Below are positions 1 to 12,138 of a stretch of 32,599 nucleotides of DNA, piece by piece. How positions within the stretch are numbered: position 1 is the first letter of the stretch; each line of letters starts with the position of its first letter. This DNA comes from Ministeria vibrans ATCC 50519 (Eukaryota; Opisthokonta; Filasterea): contig CALSCP010000032.1 in NCBI GenBank assembly GCA_943704425.1, forward strand, positions 18,698-51,296, written 5' to 3'. The notes below the pieces were generated by a model. It was not told the DNA's origin, ran no database searches, and was given only the letters and a program-made list of their open reading frames with translations. The position numbers and the translations under genes were made by a program.

Positions 1-34
1 TTTTTTTTTTTTTTTTTTTTTTTTTTGTGTGCAG

Positions 35-1516
35 TGGCATCTCAAAGTCGCAGACGTATCGCCTTACAAAGGTACCCAATTGCACTCGACTTCGTGTGAA
101 TGTGTGGCGCTGTCTTCTCGTAACCGCATTCTCAACGCCCTCCGCCCTCTATTGTCGTAGGCACGGTCGATTCGTGGCTGTACGATTTTTCGACGGGCGA
201 GCGCAAGACGATTGTGCAGCTGGACGGGACGGTCTTCAACACGGCTCCCCGGCGTGATCTCATCCACAACGTCGTGGTATGGCAGCAAGCGTGCTGGAGG
301 AAGGGTCTGGCAACGTCAAAGGGCAAGGCAGAGGTGAGTGCGAGAGAGGAGGGAGAAAGAAACAAAGTGATAGAGAGTGAGCAAGAAACAAAGTGATAGA
401 GAGAGATAGTGAACGAGAAACAAAGTGATAGAGAGAGAGTGAGCAAGAAACAAAGTGATAGAGAGAGAGAGAGAGAGTGAGCAAGAAACAAAGTGATAAA
501 GAGAGTGTGAACGAGAAACAAAGTGATAGAGAGAGAGTGAACGAGAAACAAAGTGATAGAGAGAGAGTGAGCAAGAAACAAAGTGATAGAGAGAGAATGA
601 GCAAGAAACAAAGTGATAGAGAGAGAGAGAGAGTGAGCAAGAAACAAAGTGATAAAAAGAGTGTGAACGAGAAACAAAGTGATAGAGAGAGAGTGAACGA
701 GAAACAAAGTGATAGAGAGAGAGTGAGCAAGAAACAAAGTGATAGAGAGAGAGTGAGAGAAACAAAGTGATAGAGGAATCACAGTTTGATGTTGTCAGCA
801 TCGCGACAGTAACATCAACTCTTGACATGCACTTTTTGTTTTATCAGGTTCGCGGTGGTGGAAGAAAACCCTGGGCGCAAAAGGGATCAGGAAGAGCGCG
901 TCAAGGCAGCATCCGTGCGCCCCACTGGAAGGGTGGTGGTGTCTCTCATGGTCCACGACAACGCGAGTAAGTGCTCAGCAGTATTAATACTTATTCTATC
1001 GTGCCTGACTGTTGTTGTTGTTTTGTTGTTCCATGTAGTTGGTCTTATCATTTGCCAAAGAAGATGAGACGAGCAGGGATGCGAGCTGCATTGTCGGCCA
1101 AGTTTGCACAAGACAACGTTTTCGTAGTTGACGAGATTGGGGACTATGAGCTGGAAGGACTGACGCCGGTGCAACTGTGCGATGCTGTGGACGCACTTGG
1201 GGCGGGCGAAGGACTGACCACGCTGGTGGTAGCAGGCGTCTCGGAGGTGCCAGCGAAGCTGCGTGCCGCGTCGGATGCCACCAGCAACCAGGTGGGCGTA
1301 TTGCCTGTGTGTGGTGTCAATGTGTACGACCTGATGCGCTTTCAAAACCTTGTCTTGACTGTCGAGGCCCTCGACGCCCTCACGCACCACCTCACGCGTC
1401 CACGCCATCGTGGCTACTTCGGGCCGCGTGACGACGAGCGCCCCGGCCCTCTCGTCGACCATGAGGGTAACCCCATCCACTACCCGGGCGTGTCAAAGCT
1501 GCAGCGCATTCACTAA
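35..1516 (+). CDS. MRPL4: Mitochondrial large-subunit ribosomal protein uL4m, 5' truncated
   Basis: Structural protein of the mitochondrial large ribosomal subunit. Exons by splice signal and phase: 35-71, 161-333, 848-966 and 1039-1516 (stop TAA 1514-1516). The window begins inside an upstream intron, seen as a 26-nt T run followed by gtgtgcag, so the start codon and mitochondrial presequence lie off the left edge. The joined product shows uL4 hallmarks in order: [20 protein letters not shown], then the loop [20 protein letters not shown] with [16 protein letters not shown], then LPKKMRRAG, then a C-terminal domain with [20 protein letters not shown]. The arrangement follows animal MRPL4 rather than cytosolic L4. 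The 514-bp intron 334-847 is mostly a tandem repeat (own entry). The gene converges on RSPH1, with 163 bp between stops. Family assignment is firm; organelle targeting is inferred from similarity because the N-terminus is missing. Confidence 0.93.
360..772 (+). repeat. 14-copy minisatellite in uL4m intron (AAACAAAGTGATA + GA)
   Basis: Fourteen tandem copies of a roughly 30-bp unit. Each copy has the core AAACAAAGTGATA, then a GA run, then GTGAGCAAG or GTGAACGAG. A higher-order pattern is visible: the series long-GA unit, gataaagagagtgtg unit, gaacg unit, gagc unit occurs twice (copies 4-7 and 9-12), which suggests duplication of a block of about 155 bp. The unit length keeps reading frames open on both strands, but there is a strong donor (gtgagt, 334) before it and an acceptor (tatcag, 847) after it, and uL4 homology resumes exactly there. 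It is therefore intronic. Confidence 0.95.
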
Positions 1517-1679
1517 AAGAAAGAGGGAGAAAGAACGAGAGAGAGCGCGCGCGTGTGTGTACAACAATTTCTTTTTGATTGATTTTGATTTTCGACTTGG
1601 GGTTCTCATATAATGTGTTGATGGATGGAGCATGTAACAATTATAATTATTCCAGTCAATGTCAATCAGATTCACAGGT
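1517..1679. other. Convergent intergenic region uL4m/RSPH1
   Basis: This 163-bp gap lies between the stop codons of two convergent genes. Directly after the uL4m stop comes a purine-rich stretch of GA and GAAA (about 1516-1548) that runs into a short GC/GT alternation (1549-1560). The rest is AT-rich. No clear AATAAA signal was seen for either gene. Confidence 0.6.
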
Positions 1680-2819
1680 TCATTTGACCAGAGCAATGTG
1701 TGTGCCTCGCCACACAGTTGACGGAGCGGGCACGTTGACGGGCCGCCCCTCTTCGTCCAACGCCCCATCGATCGCATCATGTTCATGCTGCTGATCGGCA
1801 CCTCCACTTGCAGAGTGGTATTCGCCGTGCTGTTCGAATCGATCGCCAAAGACAAACTTGCCTTCGCCGATAGGCGCATCCAGGCGGAAATGCCCTTCGT
1901 ACTTGTACGCCGAATGCACAAGCTCCCCCAAGCCATCGCGTCGCCCTTTTACCCACATGCCCACATACTGAAATATTAAAAGCCAATAATAAATAATAAA
2001 TAAAGTTAGACCATGGGAACGCATAATAATAATAATATTTTTGTGTCTTGTCGCACTTTGCTGCCTGTGCGTTTGTATGTGTAACTCCCATGTCCCTGCT
2101 TGAGTCCCTCTCCCCACTCGCCTTCGTAGACATCACCGTTGGGAAAGGTGTACACCCCAAAACCATGTCGTTTGTTGTGCTCCCAAGCGCCTTGATACGT
2201 ACTTCCGTCAGGGTAGTGAAACACGCCTTGGCCATGGCGCTCATTGGCGACATACTCGCCTGCACGCCCACGGAGCATTATCCAACAGGGTATTTAAGCA
2301 TTAGAATGATTATTGTATCATGGTCATTGCATGACTGATCTATGGATGTTAATTACCCGTGTATCGTGATCCATTTCTGAACGTGTACGTGCCGCGTCCG
2401 TGACGCTTTCCCTCCACATAATCTCCCTATAAAAGCAAAGTCGGAGGGGGTTTCAACACGCCTTGAAGCGTCATACAACAGAGTAGACAATGCAAGTGCA
2501 TTGCTACGTGCCACGTCTACAAGGGTCACGCGTATACGTACGTGCGTAAGGGAGTCGGACAACGACGTAGCATCGTTTGTTGTCAAGGCAACCATATTAA
2601 AACCAAAAAAAAAAAAAAAAAACGAACACAATCAATACCTCATACTCATCGTCGTTGGGAAGTACTGCCTTGCCATAGCCATGGCGTTGTCGTTGTTCAT
2701 TTCGCTCTCCTTCGTACGTCTGGCAGAGAGAGAGAACGGTCGAGGAATGAAACAACAATAAAACCTCCTCTTACCCCCAAATTGGGCCCGTCGTCAAGAT
2801 CCGAGTCGTACTGTGACAT
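1680..2819 (-). CDS. RSPH1: Radial spoke head protein 1 homologue (MORN repeats)
   Basis: Component of the radial-spoke head in motile 9+2 cilia. Exons on the minus strand: 2819-2775 (ATG 2819-2817), 2719-2639, 2426-2357, 2259-2057 and 1967-1680 (stop TGA). The coding length is 228 aa. The acidic start MSQYDSDLDDGPNLG is followed by MORN repeats such as YEGERNEQRQRHGYGKAVLP, GDYVEGKRHGRGTYTF, GEYVANERHGQGVFHYPDGS, GAWEHNKRHGFGVYTFPNGD and GEWGEGLKQGHGSYTY. The post-MORN segment GSKYVGMWVKGRRDGLGEL and the tail KFVFGDRFEQHGEYH match RSPH1 specifically, in the same order as human RSPH1. The product is shorter than the human protein because the acidic C-terminal extension is absent. It is head-to-head with the DMXL gene. 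Other MORN proteins are possible in principle, but the C-terminal match makes RSPH1 the best call. Confidence 0.92.
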
Positions 2820-2938
2820 TGCTTTATTCTTTTATTCCGATTTTGGAGGAACGGGAAGAGAAAAAAAAAAACTTATTCATATTATAATAAAATTTTATTA
2901 TTATTCATCTTTTTTTTTCTCTCTCTCCCTACTTACTC
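2820..2938. promoter_or_regulatory. 119-bp bidirectional upstream region RSPH1/DMXL
   Basis: Only 119 bp separate the two divergent start codons. The stretch is AT-rich and carries a perfect 18-bp palindrome (2884-2901, ATAATAAAATTTTATTAT). The DMXL side has a T/CT-rich tract (about 2910-2930). No canonical TATA or CCAAT box is convincing. It must hold both 5' UTRs and any core promoter elements. Confidence 0.55.
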
Positions 2939-4474
2939 ATGCGCCTGCAAGAGGTAGTTGGGGGCGCCGCCAACCGAGGCACACATAGTGTCAGCGTGGG
3001 GCGTCTCCCGGACGCTCTGGGCCGACGAAGTTTTGTATGTTTGACTTGCGACTCGAACATTATCGTACACTCGGCAACCCTGCAACATCGCCTTGCGGTG
3101 CTGCGCCAGGAGCACACAGGCACCGTGGGGAAACTGGTGGCGGTCGCAGCCTGCTCGCGTACCGGCAGAATCGCCGGTGTGTACGGAACGGATGTCGTCG
3201 TGTGGAGTCCGTCGGCCGCTTCGTCGCGCAACGCCCCGTCCCACGCGAACGCCGACACCTCCACCAACGACGCCGCCCCGCCAAGCAGCGAATCAGACGC
3301 TGCTGCTGCACCGCCCGCCGTCGACGTCGAGTGGTCTCTTCTTGGGCTGTTGCGACACGACTCGCAAGTGTGCGCTATTGATTTCGCCTCTACGGGCCGC
3401 GAACTGCTCGTTGCCAGCAACACCGGCATCCAACTGTGGCGCTCGTACAATGACGGTGACGGCGACGAGGGTGATGATGACGATGATGACGACGACGACG
3501 ACGGCGGCGGCGGCGATGGTGACGTAGACAATGGCGGAGGTGAGAGTCACACCGCGATGACAAGCGAGGGCCGTCGCATGAGCAGTACCAGTGCGGACGA
3601 TCGCCGTCAATTTCGCCAACAGAAACGTCTGCGACAACTCCAACGTCGTCGACGTGCTCGACGCGAGAGCCGCCAGCGCCTCGACTCGGACCAGTCCTTT
3701 GACGAGATTGATGGTCTTGACGAGCTGCATCGCGCCGATTTTCTCGTGGGCGACGACAGCGACCTCGACGAAGAGGATGACGTTCTTGACGACAACGAAC
3801 AAGACGTTGACGACCTTTCTCCCGAGTTGGAGAATCCCGACGAGGAGTGTGCTCGCATGTGTGGCGACCCCAACGAAGCGTACGGTGCTGCCGGGCGCAC
3901 CGCCAACGAACGTTCCAGGTCCGAGTCGCAGAACATGCTCGACTCTCTTGCCGCACTCGGCCCCTACGGTTGCATTTGGCACAAAAAACTACCAGCACCC
4001 GCCAAGTACGCGCGTTTCTCGCCGGACGCGCGCCTCTTTGCTACACTCGGCGAACACGACCGCATGGTCAAGGTGTGGTTTCGACGCGAACGCGAGTACT
4101 CGTCGTACTTTCGCGACCGTCGCTATCGCTACTCTTTTGTCTACTTGGCCCATCCGCGCGCCGTCACATCGCTCTCCTGGCGTCACACTACTCACAGCGA
4201 GTCCAAAGAACACTTCGTTGCCAACGTGCTGCTCACCAGCTGCGTCGATGGAATCTCTCGCATCTGGAGCGAGTCCAGCTGGCTCGAAAGCTTTCTATTT
4301 TACATGAGCGCCGCTATCGAGAGTCGCAATGTCCAATGGCTCCGCTTTGCTTCGCCCAACGCGTCTACCACCAGCGAATCGGCGGCTGTCGCACGCGCTC
4401 GTTCTCTCTCCCGCACCACCGGCTGGCATACCAGCCACGCACCTGACCAGTCTGCTACCTCTGCTGCTGCTACC

Positions 4475-4514
<40 letters not shown>

Positions 4515-7500
4515 ATGCTGATGCTGCCGTCTCCCATTCAACCGACTATAAGCGTCCGCCGGACTTTCAACGCCACGCATCTCACTACGAGCGTCTCACG
4601 TCGCTCGGCCAGAGTTTCTCGGTGGCAGACGAACCTGCCCTCGCCTGCTGGGATCTGTGTTTTGCCATCGGTGCCAATGGCGACCTGACCATCTGGCGCG
4701 TGGACGGGCTTGATGGCCAGCCTCGTCGTATTCCCCGCGTTCAAAAGGCCTCCCAATTTCCTTCGGTGATCCCTTCGAACGACGCCCTCAGCATTGAGCC
4801 CAATGGCTTCCTGTCCTTCTACGACCATCCCGTCTTGACCACAGCCGGTGACGAGACCATCACCGACGCGCGACGACGCAGCACCAGCATGATGAGTGTC
4901 GACGGCCTGCGCATTAGCAAGACGGCCATTGTTAATGGTGCGTCGTCGTCGCTCAATCGCGAACCCGGTTCGCAGTACATTTTGTCGTTGCACACGGACG
5001 GTCGCATCATCATGTGGTCGGTGAACATCAGGCACACTATTGCCGGTGCGAATGTAACGAGTGTGCATGAGCTGCGTCGTTGCTCGGGTCACACAGCGAC
5101 CGTGCGTGCCATGGCGGGCCATCCCAAGCTGCCTCTGGCGGCGTCCGTTGGCGACGACGGTGCCCTCATTGTGTGGTCCCTCGTTCGCGTTGGCTTTCTC
5201 TCGACTTCCGAGCCTCCCATGCTGGAGCGCGCACGCACCTACACCATCCATGCTGTGCCTGCCGTCTCGTGGTTTACTGACTTTCGTCCTTGGCTTGTGT
5301 GTCGTCTCGTCGACACGGATGGTTCGTCGGTTCTCGCCGTGCTTCACTACGACGTCACCGAACGTACCATCACCCGTCGTTTTATGCTGCGCGAAACTCG
5401 CCTCGGCGAGGGTGACGACTCAGACAACGACCATGATCAGGCCAGCACAGCTGCCGACACATCGGCCGTCTCAATCTCACACGTGTTTGTCTGTGTTGCC
5501 AGCGACTCTTCGGATGCACGGGTGGTTGCCGTGAACAGCGACTTTTCGCGCGCGTGTGTGTGGAATGTGATTGATTCGGACGCCGCCTATCGAGGCGAAC
5601 CCATTGCACTGACGGCCGCCTGGCTTCCGCTGCCTGCCGAGTGCCGCGGTGCCATTGCTGTCGATGCCCCACCGCGTACCTCTTCATTCCTTTTGGCCAT
5701 GTCCACATCGACACCCGACGGTGGACATCTTGTGCGATTCCTCGCCTTTGACGACGTGTCCTGGTCGCTTATTGACGCACTGCAGCTTCGCCTCTCCAAT
5801 CCCGTGAGCGAACTTGCGTTTGCCTCGTGCAACCGTCTCTCCGTCACGCAGCAGGGCACCTGTGGTGTTCAGGTGTGGGAGTGTCAGTCAACGGCCCACG
5901 CCTTCCGGCTCGAAGGTGAGCTGGAGATGCCGGCATGCATGCGTTCGCCGCGCATGTCGTGGTCGCATGGAGGTGGCGCACGTTGGGCACTGGCCGTGTG
6001 CGACGGTCAATCGCTCGTGGTGTTTGGGCGCAAGCAGAGTCACGGCGGCTGGACTCAAGTGGACCGCGTGGAGCTGCCGGCGAACAGCACGTCGCCCTTT
6101 AGCATTGCCTGGGGCGGTGGCGAGGGGACCCTGCTAGTCAGTGGCGAGCTTGACATTCTTGTGTTTGTGGGCTGGAACGGCGAGTGTCCCGCCGACGGTA
6201 GCGAGCCCTTCCGCTGTCTCGCCGAGACACTCGATGAATTCTCGCCTTCGTTGCCTCAGTATCATCCACAGCACTTTCGTGCCTGGCTCGGACGCGGAGA
6301 TTACGCTCGTTGTGATCAAATGCTGAGTTTGCTTCTGAATCACGACTCGTCGCAATCGCAACTGTCGCTACCCGAGCATAGTGCCACGCGCGCGGCACTG
6401 CCTCTATCGGAGATTCTCGATGTGGTCGAGGCGACAGACAGTGCCAACGCGACCGACTCAGTGACAGGATTTGGGGTGGGGTCAGCAGCAGCAGGAGGAG
6501 GAGGAGGCGTTGGAGGAACAGTATCACAGGCTGCGTCATTAGCTGGCGCCTCCCAGGTCAATTCTGTGCTGGCAACGAACGCGGCAGCGAGCAAGAACGA
6601 CAAATATGATTCGCTCTTTGACGACGACGTGTTTGGCAGTGGATTTGACGATGACGAGGAAGAAGAGGAGGAGAGCGATCAACTTGGTGGTACTGGTAGT
6701 GGCGGGGCAGGCAAGGGAAAGAGCACGGCAGCGGCAGGAATTGATGGGGGCACCCTTGCGAGCGTGACGGAGCTACTGTCTAGCAAACAGATTGCGGGTC
6801 TGACACGCCACGATCAAATGTACCTCATGGCGTTGGTGCAAACCTACGATTATGTGCACAGCAAGCCGGGCGCTCTTGACAAGTGCGGCCTACGCTTCCT
6901 CGTGGCCGCCAAAGAGTTCTCGTGTCTTGCACGTCTACTGCCGCCCAATCAACGTCCTGTGTCAGTGTCGCGCGCCGAGATAGCATGGGCCATGCTTTCG
7001 GAGACGTACGACGAGTTGCTGGAGCAGAGTCTTGTCAGTGTTGGCGGTTCGGCATCGGAGCCTCGCTGGGAGGAGTTGCGACGCGTGGGCGCCGGCTTTT
7101 GGTTGCAGAACATTACGAGCGTGCGCACCTGGGCGCTGCGCATGGCCAAGGCGACGTTTACGCGGACGCGTCAGCCACTTGACTGTGCGCTTGTTTACAT
7201 TGCGATGGGGAAAACATCCCTGCTGCAGGGTCTGTTTAAGATGGTGCAAGACACACGCTTGCACAGTTTTTTTGGCAACAAGTTTTCCGAGGAGCGATGG
7301 CAAACGGCCGCACTGAAGAATGCTTATGCGTTGCTGGGCAAGCAACGCTTTGAGCACGCTGCGGCGTTCTTCTTGCTGTCGGGTTCGCTACGCGACTGTG
7401 TTCAGGTGCTGCTGCGCAATCTCAAGGATCCGCAATTGGCCATTTTGGTGTGTCGTCTGTACGAAGCGGACTGGGAGGCGAACGAGTCAAGTGTGATGCG

Positions 7501-10500
7501 CACACGCGTGCTTGACGGGCATTTGTTGACAGAGGCGCACGAGTCGGGCGACCGCTGGACTCAGTTTATTGCGCACTGGTTGCACAAGCGCTATGCGGAG
7601 GCCTTTCGTCGACTTGTAATGCCGCAAGTGGTGGAAGCTGACGACAATGCGGTGACCCAGCTGGTCGACGAGAGCGTGTTGGAGTTTTACGAGCACATTC
7701 GTGGTCACATGTTCCTCAAAAACATCTCGGTGGGTGCTCTGCAGGAGCGCATGCTAGTGTACGGCACCGTTCAGGCACACAGTGCTCGTGGACTGCCTCT
7801 TTTGGGTCTTCAGGTGCTTCAGCGGTCGCTGCGTGTGCGCGCCTCCGACGAAGAGGACGAAGACAGCAACGACGAAGAGGATGATGGCGACGATAACAAA
7901 AACGGGGATACTGCGTGTACCGAGGGGGGTGATGCGTCCATGATTGACTCGGGTCAAGTTGGATTTGATTGGGGCGGTGGCGGCGGTGGATTGTACGATG
8001 AGGACGAGGATGATGATGCGAATCCGTTTATGACGTCGTCGACGAATGATGAGTTTGGATGGGGCGTGGAAGAGGAGGTGGAGGTGAAGAAAGTGGTAGA
8101 GGAGGAGAAGGAGGAGAAGGAGGATGACGATGATGAGACGGCAGTGGCAACCAGTGTGGCTTCGAAGAAGGAGCGAGTGCCTCGTGCGGGTCTGCTGGAC
8201 ACGGTGGGCTACCGTCGTGCGGTGACGACCGAGCTATTCCGCCGTCTTGTATGTGACATGTTTACGGGTGTTGAGTGCTCGGGCAATGGTCAAGCCTGGT
8301 GTCGCGTGCTAGATGCGATTCAGAAGGACGTGACCACGGTGCGTCGCGTGCTGCTGGGCATCGAGGCCATTGAGCCAAAGATTGTGCCCAACATGTCCGA
8401 GGCACTTCACGACCTTTTGCGCTACCTTCGCTCACGCTCCAGCATCACGCTGTATGCGTTGTTGCGCGCGAACGAGCTCTCGTTTAGTGACGGCCTCCAG
8501 ACCGACGAGGGTCTTCTGTCGGTGGCCGCGTGCACTGCCATTTCCAATGTAATGCGTCATCGTGCACGCGAAATCAGCGACTTTTTGGGCACGCTGCGAC
8601 CGCCACGCAAAGGGACGTCGAGTGCGGCCATTGAACGACTGGATCAGTTGAGTTGTGGTCTTTCGGCGATGCTCCAAGCGACGGCCTCGTCGCAAGCACT
8701 GCGCTATGTTGCCGACACGACGTCGTGTGCAGTCGCTAAAGAGGCACGACTGAGTCGCTTGGAGCGTTGCGAGTGTATGCTCGCCGTGTACTCGGCAGCA
8801 TTTACGGTTGCGTGGATGTCGAAGGACTACCCGCGCGTGTCTGTTTTGCTTGCACACTTTCCCGATGGCGACTTTTGCGATACCTACCTGAGTGTGCTCG
8901 AGAGCGAGCAGCCCGTGAGTGTTCTCGACTATTTCAACGGCAAAGGGAGCACGGACAAGGCCGCGCACTTTGGACGGCAGTTCAAGGGCGAGAATGACGC
9001 GGAGGAGAGCGACGACGACGACGACGACGAAAACGACGACAACGAGTCGGTGGACAGTCTGCTGGCCGAGGACGCTGCTGGAGACGACACAGGCATGTTA
9101 CGCAAGCTGTACGCTGAGCGACGGCGTGCGCGTGCGGCTGAGGCGGCGGGCAGTGCGGCACTGCTCGAGTTCAGCTATGCCCTGTTGAATCTTGTGGTGG
9201 TCCAGTACGTTTCAGGAATGCTCCGGGGCTTCATTCGCGTGGCCGGCTACGAGAACGACGTAGACATTTCCCCCTTGCTGCACACCATTGTGCACGCATT
9301 GGATTTGCGCGTGCTGTTTGTGCAGGAGGAGATTGCACGGCTACCGTTTCCGCCGCTTCTGCAGGAGATGTTGCATGGCGACGAGGCGCCCAGCGAGTCG
9401 CCAGAGGAGCGCTTCAACACAGTGATGGCTCGTCGCAAGAATCCCTTTTACGGACGAGATCCGGCCGCACAGAAACTGTTTGCAGCGCTGCTTCAGGAAG
9501 AGCCGGTGCGCGACACAGTGGTTCTCTATCTGTACATGCATCCGCGCATGGGCGAGGCGGCAGACGGTGCAAGCGACGACAATGACGAGAGTGGTGGCAC
9601 GATGCGGATCTCGGGGAGCGCCCAGGCGCTGACGAACATGGCCGAAGCGGCTGCGGCAACAGCGGACGAGGCAGCGACGTTGGCGGCTCGTGCGGCGGGC
9701 GCCACGTCGGTCTACTCGGGTGCTGACAGTGGCGCCGTGCTGTCGTTTTGTATCAATCCAACGGATTCAACGACACTGGCTATTGTCACGGCCAAGGATC
9801 TCACCGAAAGCTGTGTGGCGTCTGCCATGGCGCAGCAGCAGACGCTCGTGTCCGCCGCAATGAACACGGCGGTGCGAACGGCTGCCATGGCGACTGCCGC
9901 TGCAAACACAGCGCAGACGTCGAATGTCGTGTCACCTCGCCCCCAGTCGCCGCAACAGCAACCGCCACCGGGAACTCTTTCGCCTCCAACCGCACCTGAC
10001 GAGTCTGCGGCCAGTGCCACGGTGCCGTCCGCTTTGTCGCTTGGCCCTGTTGCTCCTGCTGGCAACAACTTGAGCTTGGCGAGTGCATTTGCGTCGGCCA
10101 AGGTGAGCGACACACGTGGTGCAACGCCCGTGAGCAAGAGCAGCGCCAAAGAGTCGAGTGTGGCGAGTCGAGCCTCGCTTGCTGGCGGTGTGTCGCGAAC
10201 GGGCGGATCCAGTACGGTTTCGACGCCGGGAGTGGGCTCGGCGTCGCGAGCGTTCAATCCGGACGATTTAACGGCGCAAGTGACACGACGACTTGCTGAG
10301 CTTGTGGTGGAGCGAGAGCAGCGAAAATTGTCGGCGAGCACACACATGCTGTCGTACATGTCTGGCTCGAACCTGCAGCTGGGCTCGGGTGTGAATGGCG
10401 GTAGTGGCAATGGGACACTGGGTGGAATCTTGGCTGGTGGTGGTGGCGGCGGCGGCGGCGGTGTGAATGGTGGTGGTGGTAGTGATGTCAATGTGAGTGA

Positions 10501-11692
10501 GCGACTGCGACGTGGTACGGCGGGAGTGCGTTGGGTAGAGGCACATCCACTGGGTGAGATGCCGTTTTACCTGTCGGGCTCGGGAGACGGCACCGTGCAA
10601 CTGTGGCAATTTGGTCAGGCGAACGCGCTGCACACGTATCGCACAGCGTCCCACCGTGCCATCACTCGAGTGCGCTTCAACTCGTTTGGAAGCAAGTTTG
10701 GAGTGTGTGACGAGCACGGGGACCTGTCGGTGTGGCGCTTTGACGCGGGTGCGCAAGAAGAGCCTGTCTGTGTGCTGCCGTGTCACAAGGTGTGCTACGA
10801 CTGTGCGTTTCTCAATAGTGCGTCGTTTCTGGCGACGGTGGGTCAGGCGAACGAGGGCGAGCAGGGAAACGTGTGCATTTGGGACACGCTGGTGCCACAG
10901 GAGCGTGCAATGGTGAAACGCTTTGTCGGGCACGACGGAGGAGCGACTGCGGTCGCGTACTCGCCTCGGCGTTTGGCGGTCTTTTCGGGTGGACGCGACG
11001 GCACAGTGAAGATGTATGACGTGCGCCAGCGCACGCTGATGTACTCGTGGAAACCGCACAGGAATGCCGTGCACTCGCTAGAGGCAGTCGAGGACGAGCA
11101 GGGACGTGAGCGGCTGGTCGTGAGTTCGGTACATGGCGAAGTAGTCGTTATTGATTTGGGGTCCATGAGCGAAGTCCAGCGCATCTCACTCGGGGCCCTT
11201 GCGTCGTCGTCAAGAGGGTAACAAAAGAAAAGGAGAGAGAGAGTTTGAGAGAGAGAGAGTTTGAGAGAGAGAGAGTTTGAGAGAGAGAGAGAGTTTGAGA
11301 GAGAGAGAGAGTTTGTGAGAGAGAGAGTTTGAGAGAGAGAGTTTGAGAGAGAGTTTGAGAGAGAGAGTTTGAGAGAAAGAGAGTTTGAGAGAGAGAGAGT
11401 TTGAGAGAGAGTTGAGAGAGAGTTTGAGAGAGAGTTTGAGAGAGAGTTTGAGAGAGAGTTTGAGAGAGAGTTTGAGAGAGAGTTTGAGAGAGAGTTTGAG
11501 AGAGAGTTTGAGAGAGAGTTNNNNNNNNNNNNNNNNNNNNNNNNNNNNNNNNNNNNNNNNNNNNNNNNNNNNNNNNNNNNNNNNNNNNNNNNNNNNNNNN
11601 NNNNNNNNNNNNNNNNNNNNNNNNNNNNNNNNNNNNNNNNNNNNNNNNNNNNNNNNNNNNNNNNNNNNNNNNNNNNNNNNNNNNNNNNAGAG

Positions 11693-11757
<65 letters not shown>

Positions 11758-11919
11758 AGTGTGTGTGTGTGAGTGAGCGAAGGAGTGTATACGATTCTGA
11801 TTGATGTGCGTAGGTTCTTTCGGGGACATGACTTGCGGGTGTCACGCGTGATTGTGTCGCAAGGGTATGGTCTTGCGTCGGCTTCTGATGGCGGAGTCTA
11901 CCGCTTTCCCATTGTTTAG
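2939..11919 (+). CDS. DMXL: DMXL / Rabconnectin-3alpha / Rav1-type WD40 protein
   Basis: Regulator of V-ATPase assembly (RAVE/rabconnectin-3 family). There are two exons: 2939-11217 and 11814-11919 (stop TAG). The in-frame TAA at 11219 lies in the donor gtaaca. Splicing in phase 2 adds [20 protein letters not shown] and [15 protein letters not shown], a final WD40 blade, for about 2794 aa. The N-terminus [14 protein letters not shown] starts the family's first propeller. The Rav1p_C core lies at about residues 1100-1700 and includes [20 protein letters not shown] followed by [20 protein letters not shown]-terminal WD40 propeller runs from about 2528 to the end. Insertions typical of this genome are acidic runs (about 177-190, 1240, 1640 and 2025), a poly-Ala run from (GCT)n near 508, and a poly-Gly run near 2500. 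The 8279-bp first exon is striking beside intron-rich neighbours. Length is close to the animal DMXL size range. Confidence 0.93.
11229..11520 (+). repeat. GAGTTTGAGAGA minisatellite in DMXL intron
   Basis: A GA-rich tandem array interrupted regularly by TTT (units of about 12-16 bp, for example GAGAGAGAGTTT). It begins just after the donor of DMXL's only intron (11218-11813) and runs into the assembly gap. The same unit type recurs at 28408-28800. It should not be read as protein, although some frames stay open. Confidence 0.93.
11521..11688. other. Assembly gap (168 N)
   Basis: A run of 168 undetermined bases between the GAGTTT array and an AG/AT repeat, all inside the DMXL intron. The true length is unknown, so the intron length of 596 bp is nominal. 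Confidence 0.99.
11695..11772. repeat. (AT)n-(GT)n compound microsatellite before a splice acceptor
   Basis: AG repeats pass into about 20 AT units and then GT repeats. The compound tract ends about 40 bp before the DMXL exon-2 acceptor (gtgcgtag, 11813). Confidence 0.93.
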
Positions 11920-11928
11920 TCATCGACA

Positions 11929-11938
11929 GACTGAGAGA

Positions 11939-12030
<92 letters not shown>

Positions 12031-12047
12031 GAAAGAGAGAGAGAGTG
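11929..12047 (+). repeat. (GA)n tract in DMXL/MEF2 convergent gap
   Basis: An almost pure GA repeat of roughly 110 bp starting 10 bp after the DMXL stop codon, with a few G and A interruptions. It lies between the convergent DMXL and MEF2-like genes, whose stops are 219 bp apart. Confidence 0.95.
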
Positions 12048-12138
12048 TTTCTTTGTACAGTGGAGCGTATTAATTTTCTTCTTTTACAAATGGGACTGAA
12101 AAAAAAACGAAAATTCATCTTGAGTGTATATTGTATTG

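Noticed and set aside
360..772. CRISPR-like regular repeat array
   Set aside because: No unique spacers; tandem minisatellite in a eukaryotic intron.
132..828. Long open frames on both strands over the uL4m intron repeat, resembling Ser/Leu-rich membrane proteins or a charged coiled coil
   Set aside because: The 30-bp repeat unit keeps all frames open; splice sites and uL4 homology show it is intronic.
9712..10491. Minus-strand frame rich in Pro/Ala opposite DMXL
   Set aside because: Antisense of Gly- and Ala-rich DMXL codons; the DMXL reading is family-supported.
11218..12118. Large minus-strand frames over the GA array and N gap
   Set aside because: They translate repeats and undetermined bases only.
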